Of a stretch of 64,000 bases of DNA, positions 25,742-34,744 are shown piece after piece. A program made the translations under genes and the position numbers. The stretch spans positions 41,259 to 105,258 of the forward strand of contig JAITWH010000026.1 in NCBI GenBank assembly GCA_031285405.1, in the 5' to 3' direction. Source of the DNA: Alistipes sp. GTDB taxonomy: Bacteria; Bacteroidota; Bacteroidia; Bacteroidales; Rikenellaceae. The notes beneath the pieces were generated by a model, which was given only the letters and a program-made list of their open reading frames with translations, made no database searches and had not been told where the DNA came from. The first letter of the stretch is position 1. Every line of letters starts with the position of its first letter.

Positions 25742-25749
25742 CAAAGGTA
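25742..25749 (-). promoter_or_regulatory. -7 element directly at the coaD start
   Basis: TACCTTTG on the minus strand ends 5 bp before the coaD ATG. Transcription would begin at or near the start codon. Confidence 0.45.
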
Positions 25750-26309
25750 GAATTAAGAATTAAGAATTAAAAATTAAGAATTAAAAATCCGCTAACGCGA
25801 CACAAAACCGGTCATCCCGACAGAGGAGCGAAGCTCCGACGAGGGATCTACCTTACAGCATCTCCGCGCGCGTAGCTGCAGTCCGAACGCCAGCGGGGGG
25901 CATCAGCCCTCCGCCTGGGGTGGCGGAGGACTGACGGCTTGCACAGCAAGCCGAAGTACCGCGTTAGCCAACTCTTAATTCTTAATTGCCAATTGACAAT
26001 TCTCAATCAAGAATTGTCAATCGGCACCACTCAAGATAGCACAAAAAGTCCGAATAATAACAACTTCGTCCACGCGCGGAACCATTCGTCGAATTTGGTT
26101 TTAGCTTTGTCGTGTCGTTTGGAACACCTTCGGAACACCCTAACAATTAAGCAGTTAAAAAAAAGTTCCCAATTTGGGGAAACAACAATCGCCGATGTCG
26201 ACAGTATCTTTGTCGAAATTGAAAATTGAAAGTTGAAAATGGGCTAACGCAGCACAGCTACGCAGAACAAAAAACAAACAAACAACCAAAACCCAAAAAC
26301 CAAACCAAA
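25750..26309. repeat. Repeat-rich gap before the orphan terminase
   Basis: 560 bp without a gene. It holds AATTAAGAATTAAAAATT, the GGGATCT module (CATCCCGACAGAGGAGCGAA), the GGTGGCGGAGGACTGACGG composite (~25873-25972), and a 12-bp hairpin ATTGACAATTCT / AGAATTGTCAAT (25992-26021). A -7 box TATCTTTG is at 26205-26212. The part 26040-26200 is not obviously repeated and may hold the terminase promoter region. Confidence 0.7.
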
Positions 26310-26651
26310 ATGATCGAAATCACCACAGACCACTATCGCGCACTTGCTCAGCGCCTTCGCCGCGAAATCGGCCCCGCCGACTGGTTCAACGGCCGCATCG
26401 AAATGGAGCTCCCGAGCCCCGAAGCGAGCCCCGAAGCGAGCCCCGCCGAAAAAACCATCGCCGCCACCCTAATCCTAACGGCGATAATCTACCGCCGCCC
26501 CGAGACCCTGCCCGAGGGCCCCGCCCGCCCCATCACCGACGTCGTGCCGGTCTGGTGGGAGTTCCACACGAGCGCCCCCGAGCAAACAGAACAAACCCCC
26601 AACGACTTCACCTTCAGTGAATTAAAACCCCACTTAATCGACTACGACTAA
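26310..26651 (+). CDS. Hypothetical protein upstream of the terminase
   Basis: 113 aa from MIEITTDHYRALAQRLRREI; the in-frame Met at 26226 lies in the ATTGAAAATTGAAAGTTG repeat and is rejected. The middle has a short Pro-Glu-Ala-Ser repeat (SPEASPEASPAE). A segment TIAATLILTAIIYRRPETLP precedes an acidic, aromatic C-terminus (DVVPVWWEFHT; FSELKPHLIDYD). No family recognised. It ends 51 bp before the terminase gene on the same strand, so it is probably co-transcribed, and its small acidic character would suit a phage-derived partner. That is inference from position only. Confidence 0.6.
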   Translation: MIEITTDHYRALAQRLRREIGPADWFNGRIEMELPSPEASPEASPAEKTIAATLILTAIIYRRPETLPEGPARPITDVVPVWWEFHTSAPEQTEQTPNDFTFSELKPHLIDYD

Positions 26652-26702
26652 CCCTCGAAAACCAACCCAAACCCAAGTTCCAAACGACAAAAGCAACAAA
26701 CC

Positions 26703-28241
26703 ATGAACAATCTCCAGAACCCAAACCAGAACCAAGACCCAAACCAAGACCCAAACCAAGACTCAAACTCAAACCAAAACTCAAACCAAAACCAAACCAC
26801 CTTAACCGATTTCGCCAAAACCATGTACCCCACCTTCGACTCCCAACCCTTCCACGAGACCTACTACCGTCTGTTGGAGGCCTTCGCGAGGGGCAAGGTC
26901 CGCAAGATGATGGTCGTCATGCCCCCGCAGCACGGCAAGTCCCACGGCTCGTCGGTGCTGCTTCCGGCCTACATGCTGGGTCTCGACCCCAACCGCCACA
27001 TCGCCATCGCGTCATACAGCGCGGCGCTGGCGACACGCTTCAACCGCCACACCCAACGCCTCATCGACACACCCGAGTACGGCGCCATCTTCCCCGACAC
27101 CAACATCAAGGGCTCCGGCCGAACGAGCAAAAACACAACCCCAAATCCCAACCCCGCCGCCGCCAACAAAGAGTCGGCCAGCTACATCCGCACCGCCGAC
27201 CACTTCGAGGTTGTGGGCGCCGAGGGCGAACTATTTTCGGTCGGTCGCGAGGGCCCGCTCACCGGTAACCGCGTCGACACCTTCATCATCGACGACCTCT
27301 ACAAAGACGCCCTTGAGGCCAACTCGCCCGTCATTCGCGAAAACTGCTGGGACTGGTACCTCTCGGTGGTGCGCACCCGCATGCACAACGACTCGTCGGA
27401 GTTGATCGTCAACACCCGCTGGCATCAGGAGGACCTCATCGGCCTCATCGGCGCCAAGGAGCCGGTCTGCCGCTTCACCGACTGGTCGCAGTTAGACAAT
27501 TGGCCGCCCGACACCTGGCTCTACTTCAACCTCGAAGCGCTCAAGGTCTCGCCCGCCTGCGAGGTCGACCCGCGCGAGTCGGGCGAGGCCCTGTGGGAGG
27601 AGCGCCACAGCGCCGAGCTGCTCGAAGGCAAACGCGCCCTCGACCCCTACCAATTCGCCTGCATGTATCAGGGAGCCCCCGCCGCCGGCGAAGGAGCCCT
27701 CTACTCCCGCATCGAGACCTACGACAAGCTCCCCAAAATCATCTCCCGCCGAGGCAACTACACCGACACCGCCGACATGGGCGACGACTACCTCTGCTCG
27801 ATCTGCTACGCCGTGGCCCCCAACGGCCTCATCTACATCACCGACTCCGTCCACTCGCCCGACCCGATGGAGATCACCGAAAAACTCGTGGCCGACATGC
27901 TGCGCGACAACCACATCGGCCGCGCCTACATCGAGAGCAACAACGGCGGCCGCGGATTCGCCCGAGCGGTCGAGCAGCGCGCGCGCGGAGTCTCGGTCGA
28001 GTGGTTCCACCAATCCGACAACAAGGAGGCGCGCATCCTCTCCTACTCGGCCCAGGTGATGGCGCGCATCCGCATGCCCGAGGATTGGGCCACCCGTTGG
28101 CCGGTGCTGCACGCCCACCTGACGAGCTACCGCCGCCTCTACCGCGCCAACCGTTGGCACGACGCCGCCGACGTCCTGACCGGAATAATAGAGCGCGAAA
28201 CCCCCAACCGCCAAACCCGCCGAGTCCGGCGCTACAAGTAG
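26703..28241 (+). CDS. Phage-type terminase large subunit (orphan)
   Basis: 512 aa. After an Asn/Gln-rich leader (~1-35, units of NQDPNQDPNQDSN), the ATPase domain has a Walker A-like PPQHGKSHGSS (~80-90), VDTFIIDDLYKDALEAN as Walker B region, and TRMHNDSSELIVNTRWHQED as motif III/coupling. The C-terminal RNase H-like nuclease has DMGDDYLCSICY, IESNNGGRGFARAV and WHDAADVLTG, with acidic residues in the expected places. TerL packages phage DNA into proheads. No portal, capsid or integrase gene is nearby, so this is an orphan remnant or a domesticated gene. The frame is intact and the catalytic motifs are kept. Confidence 0.85.
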   Translation: MNNLQNPNQNQDPNQDPNQDSNSNQNSNQNQTTLTDFAKTMYPTFDSQPFHETYYRLLEAFARGKVRKMMVVMPPQHGKSHGSSVLLPAYMLGLDPNRHIAIASYSAALATRFNRHTQRLIDTPEYGAIFPDTNIKGSGRTSKNTTPNPNPAAANKESASYIRTADHFEVVGAEGELFSVGREGPLTGNRVDTFIIDDLYKDALEANSPVIRENCWDWYLSVVRTRMHNDSSELIVNTRWHQEDLIGLIGAKEPVCRFTDWSQLDNWPPDTWLYFNLEALKVSPACEVDPRESGEALWEERHSAELLEGKRALDPYQFACMYQGAPAAGEGALYSRIETYDKLPKIISRRGNYTDTADMGDDYLCSICYAVAPNGLIYITDSVHSPDPMEITEKLVADMLRDNHIGRAYIESNNGGRGFARAVEQRARGVSVEWFHQSDNKEARILSYSAQVMARIRMPEDWATRWPVLHAHLTSYRRLYRANRWHDAADVLTGIIERETPNRQTRRVRRYK

Positions 28242-28511
28242 CCGCCGGAGAATTGAAAATTGAAAGTTGAAAATTGGAAATTGAAAATGGCCGGAACACC
28301 GGCAGCGATTTATTCTGCGTAGCTAAATCCGCCACCGGCGTTCCGGCGTCATCCCGACAGAGCGAAGCGACGAGGGATCTACCTTATAATTTGAAATTGA
28401 AAGTTGAAAATTGAAAATGAGATAACGCGCCCCGTCATTGCGAGCAAAGCGAAGCAATCCAGAATTCTGTGTAGCATAAATGTCGCGTAGCCCATTTTCA
28501 ATTTTCAACTT
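28242..28511. repeat. Dispersed modules downstream of the terminase
   Basis: ATTGAAAATTGAAAGTTG, GGAACACCGGCAGCGATTTA, GCGTAGC, the GGGATCT module (CATCCCGACAGAGCGAAGC), the CAATCC module (CATTGCGAGCAAAGCGAAGC) and the mirrored TTTCAATTTTCAACTTTC. No gene. Confidence 0.85.
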
Positions 28512-31463
28512 TCAATTTTCAATTACCCCAACCTCCCCCAAAGAAGAAACAGTCTCCCCACGAAAAAAGAACCCCGAAGAAGCCCGCCCATTGTTAAAAA
28601 AAGAGACCCGAGCCCGCCCCAAGGAGTCGGTAGCCACCGCCGGATTCCAATACAAAGTCCGCCGATAGTCCGCCACTCCGGGCGGCGAAACAGAGTAGTC
28701 GGGGTGCGAAAAAGCCACGGGAGAGCTGTACCCCTCAAGAAAAGTTTTACGGGTGCCGCGCCCGCCGCCGACGTTGATCTCCCCCTCGGGCCACGTTTCG
28801 AGAAACACCACACAGCCGAATGTCTCGAATATCTGATCCATAGTCATCGTGGCGGGAATATCGACGTATGGCAGCACCACCTCCATCAGCCGTTCATTGA
28901 CATACACCGACCGGATCGCCTCGCGCGGCAGCTGCCGGTACTCGAAGAACTCGCGCGTGTTCCAACCCACCAACTCGTAGTCGACCACCACCGCCGCCAG
29001 CCGACCTTTATATATAAGGAACTCGTGCGTCTCCATCGGCTCGGGCTCGGGACTCTCCACGGCGACGTTTTGCAGGGTGGTGGGCCCGCGAAAAGTACTG
29101 GCCGAGGTGAAGTCGGGCATGCCGCCCGACAGCGGGGTCTCGATGCTCACGGTGCTGAAGTGCGGATTCGTGGCCTTGAGCATGGCGTGGATATCGGTGC
29201 CCGAGTAGCCTGTGGCGTCGATAATGTCGTCGATCTCGGCCGCGGGATCGTAGTGCGCCGTCGCCGTCGCGCGATGGTGACGAATCGCCTGCTCCCGTCC
29301 CCGCGTCCGCACCGTCACCGCCTCCACGACGTTCACTTTGTCGACCCCCATGCTCTGTATCGAGTCCGCGGCCGGAACGTCGCCGCCGGATTTATCTACG
29401 CTGAAATTCGAGGACGAAGTCCTCGTCAGCACGCCGCCGCCCCCAGCGGCGGGCTGAAATTCGCGTTGCTCATTTCCTCCCTTGCTCGGCGACGTGCTGA
29501 TGCTACGCGGAACGGCGGGTTCGATAATGGTGGTGCTCAGCTCGGCATACTCATATCTGCGCGGCGGAGGGCTGAAAAGTCGATCGAGAAGTATCTGGTT
29601 TCTGCGGCCACCGCTGCTGCTCAGGATCATATTCCACCGCCCCTCGACATCGACCGAAAACCCGAACCGCCCCAAACTATCCGTCACCAACGTCTCCACC
29701 GCCATCAACGAATCGACATTGCCGCCGTCGGGATTTGGGCGACTGAGCATGAGACTGACGTCGACTCCGGCGCGCGGTATCTCGTTGTTGTTTAGGCGGT
29801 TGATGGTCACGACCCTGCCCCGCATGTCGATCGCCTGCTCGGGCGCATACTTCAACTCGAACGGTTGAGCCAATGAGCTATTTTGCGTAGCTAAATCCGC
29901 CGCGGCCGTTGCCGCCCACGAGTACCTACGCCAACCCTGCACCATCAACAAAATGTCGAGTGCGGCGAGGCGCTCGGGGTCGTCGGGTCGCTCGAAATAC
30001 CAGGCGGGGTTGTGGACGTAACCCCGTATTTCTGAGGTGAGTAGCAGGTCGGTGGCGATGTCGGTGCGGTCGGCGATCTCGCCGCCGGCACCGTCTCTCA
30101 CCGACAGCGAAAATGTCGTGGCGACGGGGCGAGAGTCGGAGTCGGTGACCGAAAACTCCATCTCGACCGGCGCGTGTGGAGCGTACTCCACGCTGTCGGT
30201 TTTCGCACTGATGGTCAGCATGTTGCGCGGTGGCACGAAGACCAGCCGGTCGGCGACGATGGCCCCATAGGAGTCGAACAGCACGATGCGCGACACCCCC
30301 GCCGGCCGGCCCGTTTTGGGCAGGCGAAAGGCGAGGCTGTCGCCCTTCAGATGCGCGAAGGTGACGTTGCGGATGCGGCCGCCGCTCTGAGTCGCCACCC
30401 CGAAAAGCGCGGGCGGGGTTTGCCCGTTGCGGCGCAGCGTCACGGCGATGCTGTCGGCGTGCGAGAGGTTGTCGACGGACATCACAACTCCCTGAGGGTG
30501 AGCCTGCGGCAGCGTGAAAACGTGCGTCCGCCCCTCGTACTCGACCTCGACCTGCTGCGCGATTTCGCCCGGGGTGTGCTGGAAAACTCCGCGGCCGCGG
30601 CCGCCGCCGCTGTGGCCGTTGCGACCATTTTCAATTTTCAATTTTCCACTTTCAATTGTATGTAGGGTGATGTCGATCGGCTGGCCGAACTGGTCGGTGG
30701 CTTCGAAAGCCACGCGCGACGGGACTCCCTGCACCAAGTTGCCGCCCTCAGGGAAAAAACGCACGTCGATCGCCCCTCGGCGCTCGGGTCGCGGCCGCCG
30801 CATCGGGTAGTTGGCCGCCGTGGTGTTGTAGCTCTGCATCCGTTTTTCGGTGAAGTTGCCCTCCTGCCTCGGGGCGTCGTAGACTGGTAGCAGTCTTGAG
30901 AAAATCGTCTCGGGAGGGTCGTTGAGCATGTATTTTGTGTAGGCGCGGACCTCGTAGAAGCCCGAGTAGAACGGCGTGTGGGTGAGCGGGAAACTGCCCG
31001 AGGCGCGGCCGTTTTCGATTCTCAGGGTGCGGCGCGCGACCACCTCGCCGCCCGGATTCAGCAGCTCGACGTGGAGCGTGCGGCTGAGGCGGCTCGGGCG
31101 GAGGTCGCTGTCGGCGTTCCGACCGCCGTCGGTGACGTAGCAGGCGAACCAAATGTTGTCGCCCGCGCGGTAGGAGGTGTTGTCGAAATGGAGGTGGACT
31201 TTTTCCCTCGGGAGGTTGGCCTCGAAGCCCTGCAACGACCTCAGAATCGGGGCGAAGGTGCTCAGGAGGGAGTCTATTTCGGAATTGATAATTGATAATG
31301 GAGAATTGATAATTGGGCTACGCGGCGCGGAGATGCTATAAGGTAGATCCCTCGTCGCGCTGGCGCGCTCTGTCGGGATGACAGTTTTGATCGTTGTTGC
31401 TGCTTCGGCCGGACAGAACAGCAGGCAGATGAGTAGCAGCGGGAGCGGGGAATTCCTATACAT
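28512..31463 (-). CDS. Large exported MG2/TonB-plug-like protein with five repeat inserts
   Basis: 983 aa with a Sec signal peptide (MYRNSPLPLLLICLLFCPAE). Residues ~85-210 resemble the alpha2-macroglobulin MG2 beta domain (REKVHLHFDNTSYRAGDNIW..). Further beta domains follow, then a plug-like part near 740-850 (VRTRGREQAIRHH; DIIDATGYSGTDIHAMLKAT) and C-terminal beta strands (RARVSFFNNGRASSGFFFRG). Such proteins are common outer-membrane or periplasmic components of Bacteroidetes with unknown substrate. Five stretches are translated dispersed modules: ~27-63 (VIPTERASATRDLPY, IINSPLSIINSEI), ~112-118 (GGRNADSD), ~270-292 (IESGKLKIENGRNGHSGG), ~514-530 (AATAAADLATQN) and ~655-700. The reading frame survives all five. 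Confidence 0.8.
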   Translation of the reverse strand: MYRNSPLPLLLICLLFCPAEAATTIKTVIPTERASATRDLPYSISAPRSPIINSPLSIINSEIDSLLSTFAPILRSLQGFEANLPREKVHLHFDNTSYRAGDNIWFACYVTDGGRNADSDLRPSRLSRTLHVELLNPGGEVVARRTLRIENGRASGSFPLTHTPFYSGFYEVRAYTKYMLNDPPETIFSRLLPVYDAPRQEGNFTEKRMQSYNTTAANYPMRRPRPERRGAIDVRFFPEGGNLVQGVPSRVAFEATDQFGQPIDITLHTIESGKLKIENGRNGHSGGGRGRGVFQHTPGEIAQQVEVEYEGRTHVFTLPQAHPQGVVMSVDNLSHADSIAVTLRRNGQTPPALFGVATQSGGRIRNVTFAHLKGDSLAFRLPKTGRPAGVSRIVLFDSYGAIVADRLVFVPPRNMLTISAKTDSVEYAPHAPVEMEFSVTDSDSRPVATTFSLSVRDGAGGEIADRTDIATDLLLTSEIRGYVHNPAWYFERPDDPERLAALDILLMVQGWRRYSWAATAAADLATQNSSLAQPFELKYAPEQAIDMRGRVVTINRLNNNEIPRAGVDVSLMLSRPNPDGGNVDSLMAVETLVTDSLGRFGFSVDVEGRWNMILSSSGGRRNQILLDRLFSPPPRRYEYAELSTTIIEPAVPRSISTSPSKGGNEQREFQPAAGGGGVLTRTSSSNFSVDKSGGDVPAADSIQSMGVDKVNVVEAVTVRTRGREQAIRHHRATATAHYDPAAEIDDIIDATGYSGTDIHAMLKATNPHFSTVSIETPLSGGMPDFTSASTFRGPTTLQNVAVESPEPEPMETHEFLIYKGRLAAVVVDYELVGWNTREFFEYRQLPREAIRSVYVNERLMEVVLPYVDIPATMTMDQIFETFGCVVFLETWPEGEINVGGGRGTRKTFLEGYSSPVAFSHPDYSVSPPGVADYRRTLYWNPAVATDSLGRARVSFFNNGRASSGFFFRGETVSSLGEVGVIEN
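29366..29500 (-). repeat. Largest repeat insert in the MG2-like gene
   Basis: GGAACGTCGCCGCCGGATTT, GAGGACGAAGTCCTCGTCAGC, CAGCGGCGGGCTGAAATTCG and CTTGCTCGGCGACGTGCTG modules, related to 21361-21475 (lipA) and 38265-38355 (non-coding). The other inserts of this gene lie at 29877-29919, 30590-30660, 31105-31128 and 31281-31383. Confidence 0.8.
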
Positions 31464-31496
31464 GGGCGGGCGGGGTATAAAATTTTCTTATGCGGT

Positions 31497-31527
31497 TTTG
31501 TAGTTCGATAAACTATTTTTACCTTTG
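31497..31527 (+). promoter_or_regulatory. Promoter of the ribosomal protein operon
   Basis: TTTG at 31497-31500 and TACCTTTG at 31520-31527 have 19-bp spacing, a strong match to the consensus. The leader to rplM is ~150 nt and includes a heptamer/GCTACGC module (31535-31610). Confidence 0.75.
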
Positions 31528-31680
31528 CACGCTTTTATTAGTTGTCAGTGGTTAGTTTTTAGTGGTTAGTGCCAACGCGGAATTTTTAGCTACGCGACAC
31601 TCAGGCTACGAAAAAATAGCGGCAACGGCGATGAAAGCAACGAACAGAGCGAATACAACAACTGCAAATATAACGAAAAA

Positions 31681-32136
31681 ATGGATTCATTAAGCTACAA
31701 AACGATCTCCGTCAATGCCTCCACTGCCAACAAGCAGTGGTACATCATCGACGCGGACGGCGAGGTGGTGGGCCGCCTGGCTTCGCAGATCGCCAAGATC
31801 CTGAGAGGCAAAAACAAGCCCGACTTCACACCGCACGTCGATTGCGGCGATAACGTGATCGTGATCAACGCCGAAAAGGTGCGCCTGACCGGCAAGAAGA
31901 TGACCGACAAGGTGTATGTGCGCCACACCGGCTATCCGGGCGGTCAGAGGTTCGAAACCCCCGCCGGATATCTGTCGCGCAGGCCGACCGTGGTGCTCGA
32001 ACACGCCGTCAAGGGGATGTTGCCCCGCACGCGTCTGGGTGCCGCGCAGCTCAAAAACCTGAAGGTGTATGCCGGCACGGCGCATCCGCACGAAGCCCAA
32101 ATGCCCAAAACACTCAAACTTAGCGAAATCAAGTAA
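31681..32136 (+). CDS. rplM: 50S ribosomal protein L13
   Basis: 151 aa, usual length. L13 signatures: [53 protein letters not shown], and the C-terminal [11 protein letters not shown] with [16 protein letters not shown]. Early-assembly large-subunit protein. It precedes rpsI by 2 bp, the conserved L13-S9 pair. In some bacteria L13 represses its own mRNA; no such site is identified here. Confidence 0.98.
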   Translation: MDSLSYKTISVNASTANKQWYIIDADGEVVGRLASQIAKILRGKNKPDFTPHVDCGDNVIVINAEKVRLTGKKMTDKVYVRHTGYPGGQRFETPAGYLSRRPTVVLEHAVKGMLPRTRLGAAQLKNLKVYAGTAHPHEAQMPKTLKLSEIK

Positions 32137-32138
32137 TT

Positions 32139-32525
32139 ATGGAGATCACAAACACAGTCGGTCGCAGAAAAGCCGCCGTGGCGCGCGTTTTCGTTAAGCA
32201 GGGGGCCGGAAAAATCACCATCAACAAGAAACCGCTGGAGGTATACTTCCCGCTCGAAATTTTTCAGTACGTGGTGCGTCAGCCGCTCTTGGTGATCAAT
32301 GCCACAGAGAGTTACGACATCACCATCAACCTCACCGGAGGCGGCATCAAGGGGCAGGCCGAGGCGGCCCGCATGGGTATCGCACGCGCGTTGTGCGAAA
32401 TCGACGCCGAGCTGCGGCCCGCGCTTAAGAAGAACGGATTCCTGACCCGCGACTCTCGCGAGGTGGAACGTAAGAAGCCCGGTCAGCCCGGTGCTCGCAG
32501 GAGGTTCCAGTTCAGTAAGAGATAG
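32139..32525 (+). CDS. rpsI: 30S ribosomal protein S9
   Basis: 128 aa. S9 motifs: TVGRRKAAVARVFVKQGAGK at the N-terminus, LTGGGIKGQAEAARMGIARA, and the basic C-terminal tail GQPGARRRFQFSKR that reaches the P-site tRNA. Translationally coupled to rplM (2-bp gap) and followed by a 175-bp repeat-containing gap before rpsB. Confidence 0.98.
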   Translation: MEITNTVGRRKAAVARVFVKQGAGKITINKKPLEVYFPLEIFQYVVRQPLLVINATESYDITINLTGGGIKGQAEAARMGIARALCEIDAELRPALKKNGFLTRDSREVERKKPGQPGARRRFQFSKR

Positions 32526-32700
32526 TGGAAAATTGAAAATTGAAAGTGGAAAATGGGCTAACGCAGAATTTCTGGTCGCGTAGCTTTTTGGGTATCGCGT
32601 AGCTAATTTTCAATTTTCAATTGAAAACAACAAGTTTAAAACCTCTGGGACCGTCCATAACGACGCTACTTGGGGGTTAACGAAAAACAAACAATAGAAA
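32526..32700. repeat. Dispersed modules and rpsB leader
   Basis: 32526-32625 holds ATTGAAAATTGAAAGTGG, GCTAACGC, GCGTAGC and mirrored TTTCAATTTTCAATTG. The remaining ~75 bases up to rpsB (with AACCTCTGGG and TTGGGGGTT) are not repeated elsewhere in the window and may be a ribosomal-protein leader. I cannot assign a known leader family. Confidence 0.6.
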
Positions 32701-33684
32701 ATGGCAAGAACAAATTTTGAGCAACTGCTCGAAGCAGGCGTACATTTCGGTCACCTGCGCAGAAAATGGAACCCCAAAATGGCCCCGTACATCTTTATGG
32801 AGAAGAACGGGATTCATATCATCGACCTGCACAAGACAGTGCAGATGATCGACACAGCCGCCGCCGCCGCTAAACAGATGGCCAAAAGCGGTCGCAAAAT
32901 TCTGTTTGTGGCGACCAAAAAACAGGCCAAAGATGTTGTGGCCGAGAAGGTTGCGGCGATCAATATGCCCTACGTGACGGAACGCTGGCCGGGCGGTATG
33001 CTCACCAACTTCCCCACGATTCGCAAGGCGGTGAAGAAGATGTCGACAATCGACAAAATGACCACCGACGGCACTTTCGACAACTTCTCGAAGAGGGAAA
33101 AGTTGCAGATCTCGCGTCAGAGGGCGAAATTGGAGAAAAACTTGGGGTCGATCGCCGATCTGACCCGTCTGCCCGCCGCGCTGTTTGTGGTCGATGTGCA
33201 GAAGGAGGCCAACGCCGTTCGCGAGGCTAACAGGTTGAGTATCCCCGTGTTTGCCATCGTCGACACATGCTCCGACCCGACGTTGATCGACTACGTGATC
33301 CCCGGAAACGACGACGCAACAAAGTCGATCGAGGTGATTATGGATGCGATTTGCGCCGCAATCACCGAGGGTCTGGCCGAGCGCAAGCTTGAAAAAGATA
33401 ATGGTGACGACGACTCTTCTTCAGAAGATGGCGGGGCGTCGGGTCGTGGTGGCGCCGGTCGCGGTACCGGACGTCAGCGGGTTAAGAAGTTTGCTCGCGA
33501 AGAGGCTGTCGATGTGGCGGCTATGATGGGTGCGGGTGCGGCTGCTTCGGGTGCTACTGCGGGTTCGGCTGCTGCGGGTTCGGGTTTGGAAGCGCCTGCT
33601 GCTGAGGTTGCTGCTGCTGCGGTTTCGGCTTCGGAAGCGCCTGCTGCTGAGGTTGTTGCTCCCGAGGCGCCGGCTGCCGAGTAA
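32701..33684 (+). CDS. rpsB: 30S ribosomal protein S2 with long Ala-rich tail
   Basis: 327 aa. The S2 core (1-~235) has MARTNFEQLLEAGVHFGHLR, RWNPKMAPYIF-type residues, YVTERWPGGMLTNF and the VIPGNDDATKSIEVI segment. Beyond it lie ~90 residues of low complexity: Gly/Arg-rich (SGRGGAGRGTGRQRVKKF), then Ala/Pro/Glu-rich with repeated EAPAAEV units. Tails are known in Bacteroidetes S2, but this one is long and its third-base usage (GCT-rich) differs from the core. Followed by a hairpin terminator/attenuator and tsf, the conserved rpsB-tsf order. Confidence 0.97.
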   Translation: MARTNFEQLLEAGVHFGHLRRKWNPKMAPYIFMEKNGIHIIDLHKTVQMIDTAAAAAKQMAKSGRKILFVATKKQAKDVVAEKVAAINMPYVTERWPGGMLTNFPTIRKAVKKMSTIDKMTTDGTFDNFSKREKLQISRQRAKLEKNLGSIADLTRLPAALFVVDVQKEANAVREANRLSIPVFAIVDTCSDPTLIDYVIPGNDDATKSIEVIMDAICAAITEGLAERKLEKDNGDDDSSSEDGGASGRGGAGRGTGRQRVKKFAREEAVDVAAMMGAGAAASGATAGSAAAGSGLEAPAAEVAAAAVSASEAPAAEVVAPEAPAAE

Positions 33685-33712
33685 CGCGCTGAGCCACTGT
33701 GAGTTGGCGATG

Positions 33713-33745
33713 AAGCAATCCGGCGTTCTTTTGCCGGATTGCTTT
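33713..33745 (+). terminator. Hairpin between rpsB and tsf (attenuator candidate)
   Basis: The stem AAGCAATCCGGC (33713-33724) pairs with GCCGGATTGCTT (33733-33744), with loop GTTCTTTT and only a short T run after it. It lies 29 bp past rpsB and 130 bp before tsf, so partial termination could set the S2/EF-Ts ratio. The stem resembles a CAATCC repeat fragment. Confidence 0.6.
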
Positions 33746-33875
33746 GTCGGTTAACTGCTCGTCGTGATGGCGAACCGGCGCGATTGGCGGCTTCGAGAGG
33801 ATTGAGGTCGGCGCGATTGGCATCGGCTCACGGAGGCGAAATGGACAGAAATTATAATTATAAAACATTGAAGAT

Positions 33876-34676
33876 ATGGAAATTACAGCTGCAGATGTTG
33901 CGAAATTGCGCAAAATGACAGGCGCCGGAATGATGGATTGCAAGGCCGCGCTCAAAGAGGCCCAGGGCGATTACGACAAGGCCAAGGACATCATCCGCGA
34001 GAAGGGTAAACTGGTCGCCGACAAGCGCGCCGACCGCACCGCTACCGAAGGGGTGGTGGTCGCAAAGATCATTGGGTCAAAGGGTTACATGTTGTGCCTG
34101 GCCTGCGAAACCGACTTTGTCGCCAAGAACGATGAGTTCAGCGCGTCGGCCGCGGCCATCCTCGAAGTGGCCGTGTCGAAAGATGTGGCCGACCTCGACG
34201 CACTCATGGCGCTCGTGGGCGACGTGGTGACCGAAAAGAGCGGGCAGACCGGCGAGAAGGTCGAACTGCCTTTCTACGCGCGGATCGAAGCGCCGTTTAT
34301 CGACGCTTATGTGCACACTAACAAGAAGTTAGGCTCGATGGTGGGCTTCTCGAAAGCGATCCCCGCCGAGGTTGCGCACGACGTGTGTATGCAGGCCACG
34401 GCCATGGCGCCCGTGTCGATCGACGCGAGCGATATGCCCGCCGCTGTTTTGGAGAAAGAGCGCGAAATCGGTCGCGAACAGGCCCGTCAGGAGGGTAAGC
34501 CCGAGGCTATGTTGGACAAGATCGCCGAAGGTAAGCTGGCTAAGTTTATCAAGGAGAATACGCTTGTTAATCAGGCACTTGTGAAGAATCCTAAGGTTAC
34601 CGTCGGGCAGTTTATTGCCGAGGCCGACAAGGATGCGCGCATCGTCGCCTACAAGCGGTTCTCGCTGAACGACTAA
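33876..34676 (+). CDS. tsf: Translation elongation factor Ts
   Basis: 266 aa. Nucleotide exchange factor for EF-Tu. The UBA-like N-terminus has VAKLRKMTGAGMMDCKAALK, and the core has KIIGSKGYMLCLACETDFVA (the TDFVAKN Tu-interaction motif) with a second half around PFIDAYVHTNKKLGSMVGFS and HDVCMQATAMAPV. C-terminal coiled-coil-like part and KNPKVTVGQFIAEAD are present. Downstream of rpsB, with terminator at 34745-34788. Confidence 0.98.
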   Translation: MEITAADVAKLRKMTGAGMMDCKAALKEAQGDYDKAKDIIREKGKLVADKRADRTATEGVVVAKIIGSKGYMLCLACETDFVAKNDEFSASAAAILEVAVSKDVADLDALMALVGDVVTEKSGQTGEKVELPFYARIEAPFIDAYVHTNKKLGSMVGFSKAIPAEVAHDVCMQATAMAPVSIDASDMPAAVLEKEREIGREQARQEGKPEAMLDKIAEGKLAKFIKENTLVNQALVKNPKVTVGQFIAEADKDARIVAYKRFSLND

Positions 34677-34744
34677 GCGGCAACGGCCGCAGCGGATTTT
34701 TGCTACGCGGAAACGGCGGCGCTACTGTGCCGTTGACTTGAAAA

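Noticed and set aside
26226..26309. Extended N-terminus for the protein upstream of the terminase
   Set aside because: The extra codons derive from the ATTGAAAATTGAAAG repeat; MIEITTDHYRAL is the better start.
26310..28241. Prophage
   Set aside because: Only a terminase and one small gene are present. No integrase, portal, capsid, tail or lysis genes, and flanking genes are housekeeping.
32626..32700. Known ribosomal-protein leader upstream of rpsB
   Set aside because: I could not match the bases to a described leader motif with confidence; left as an unassigned leader.
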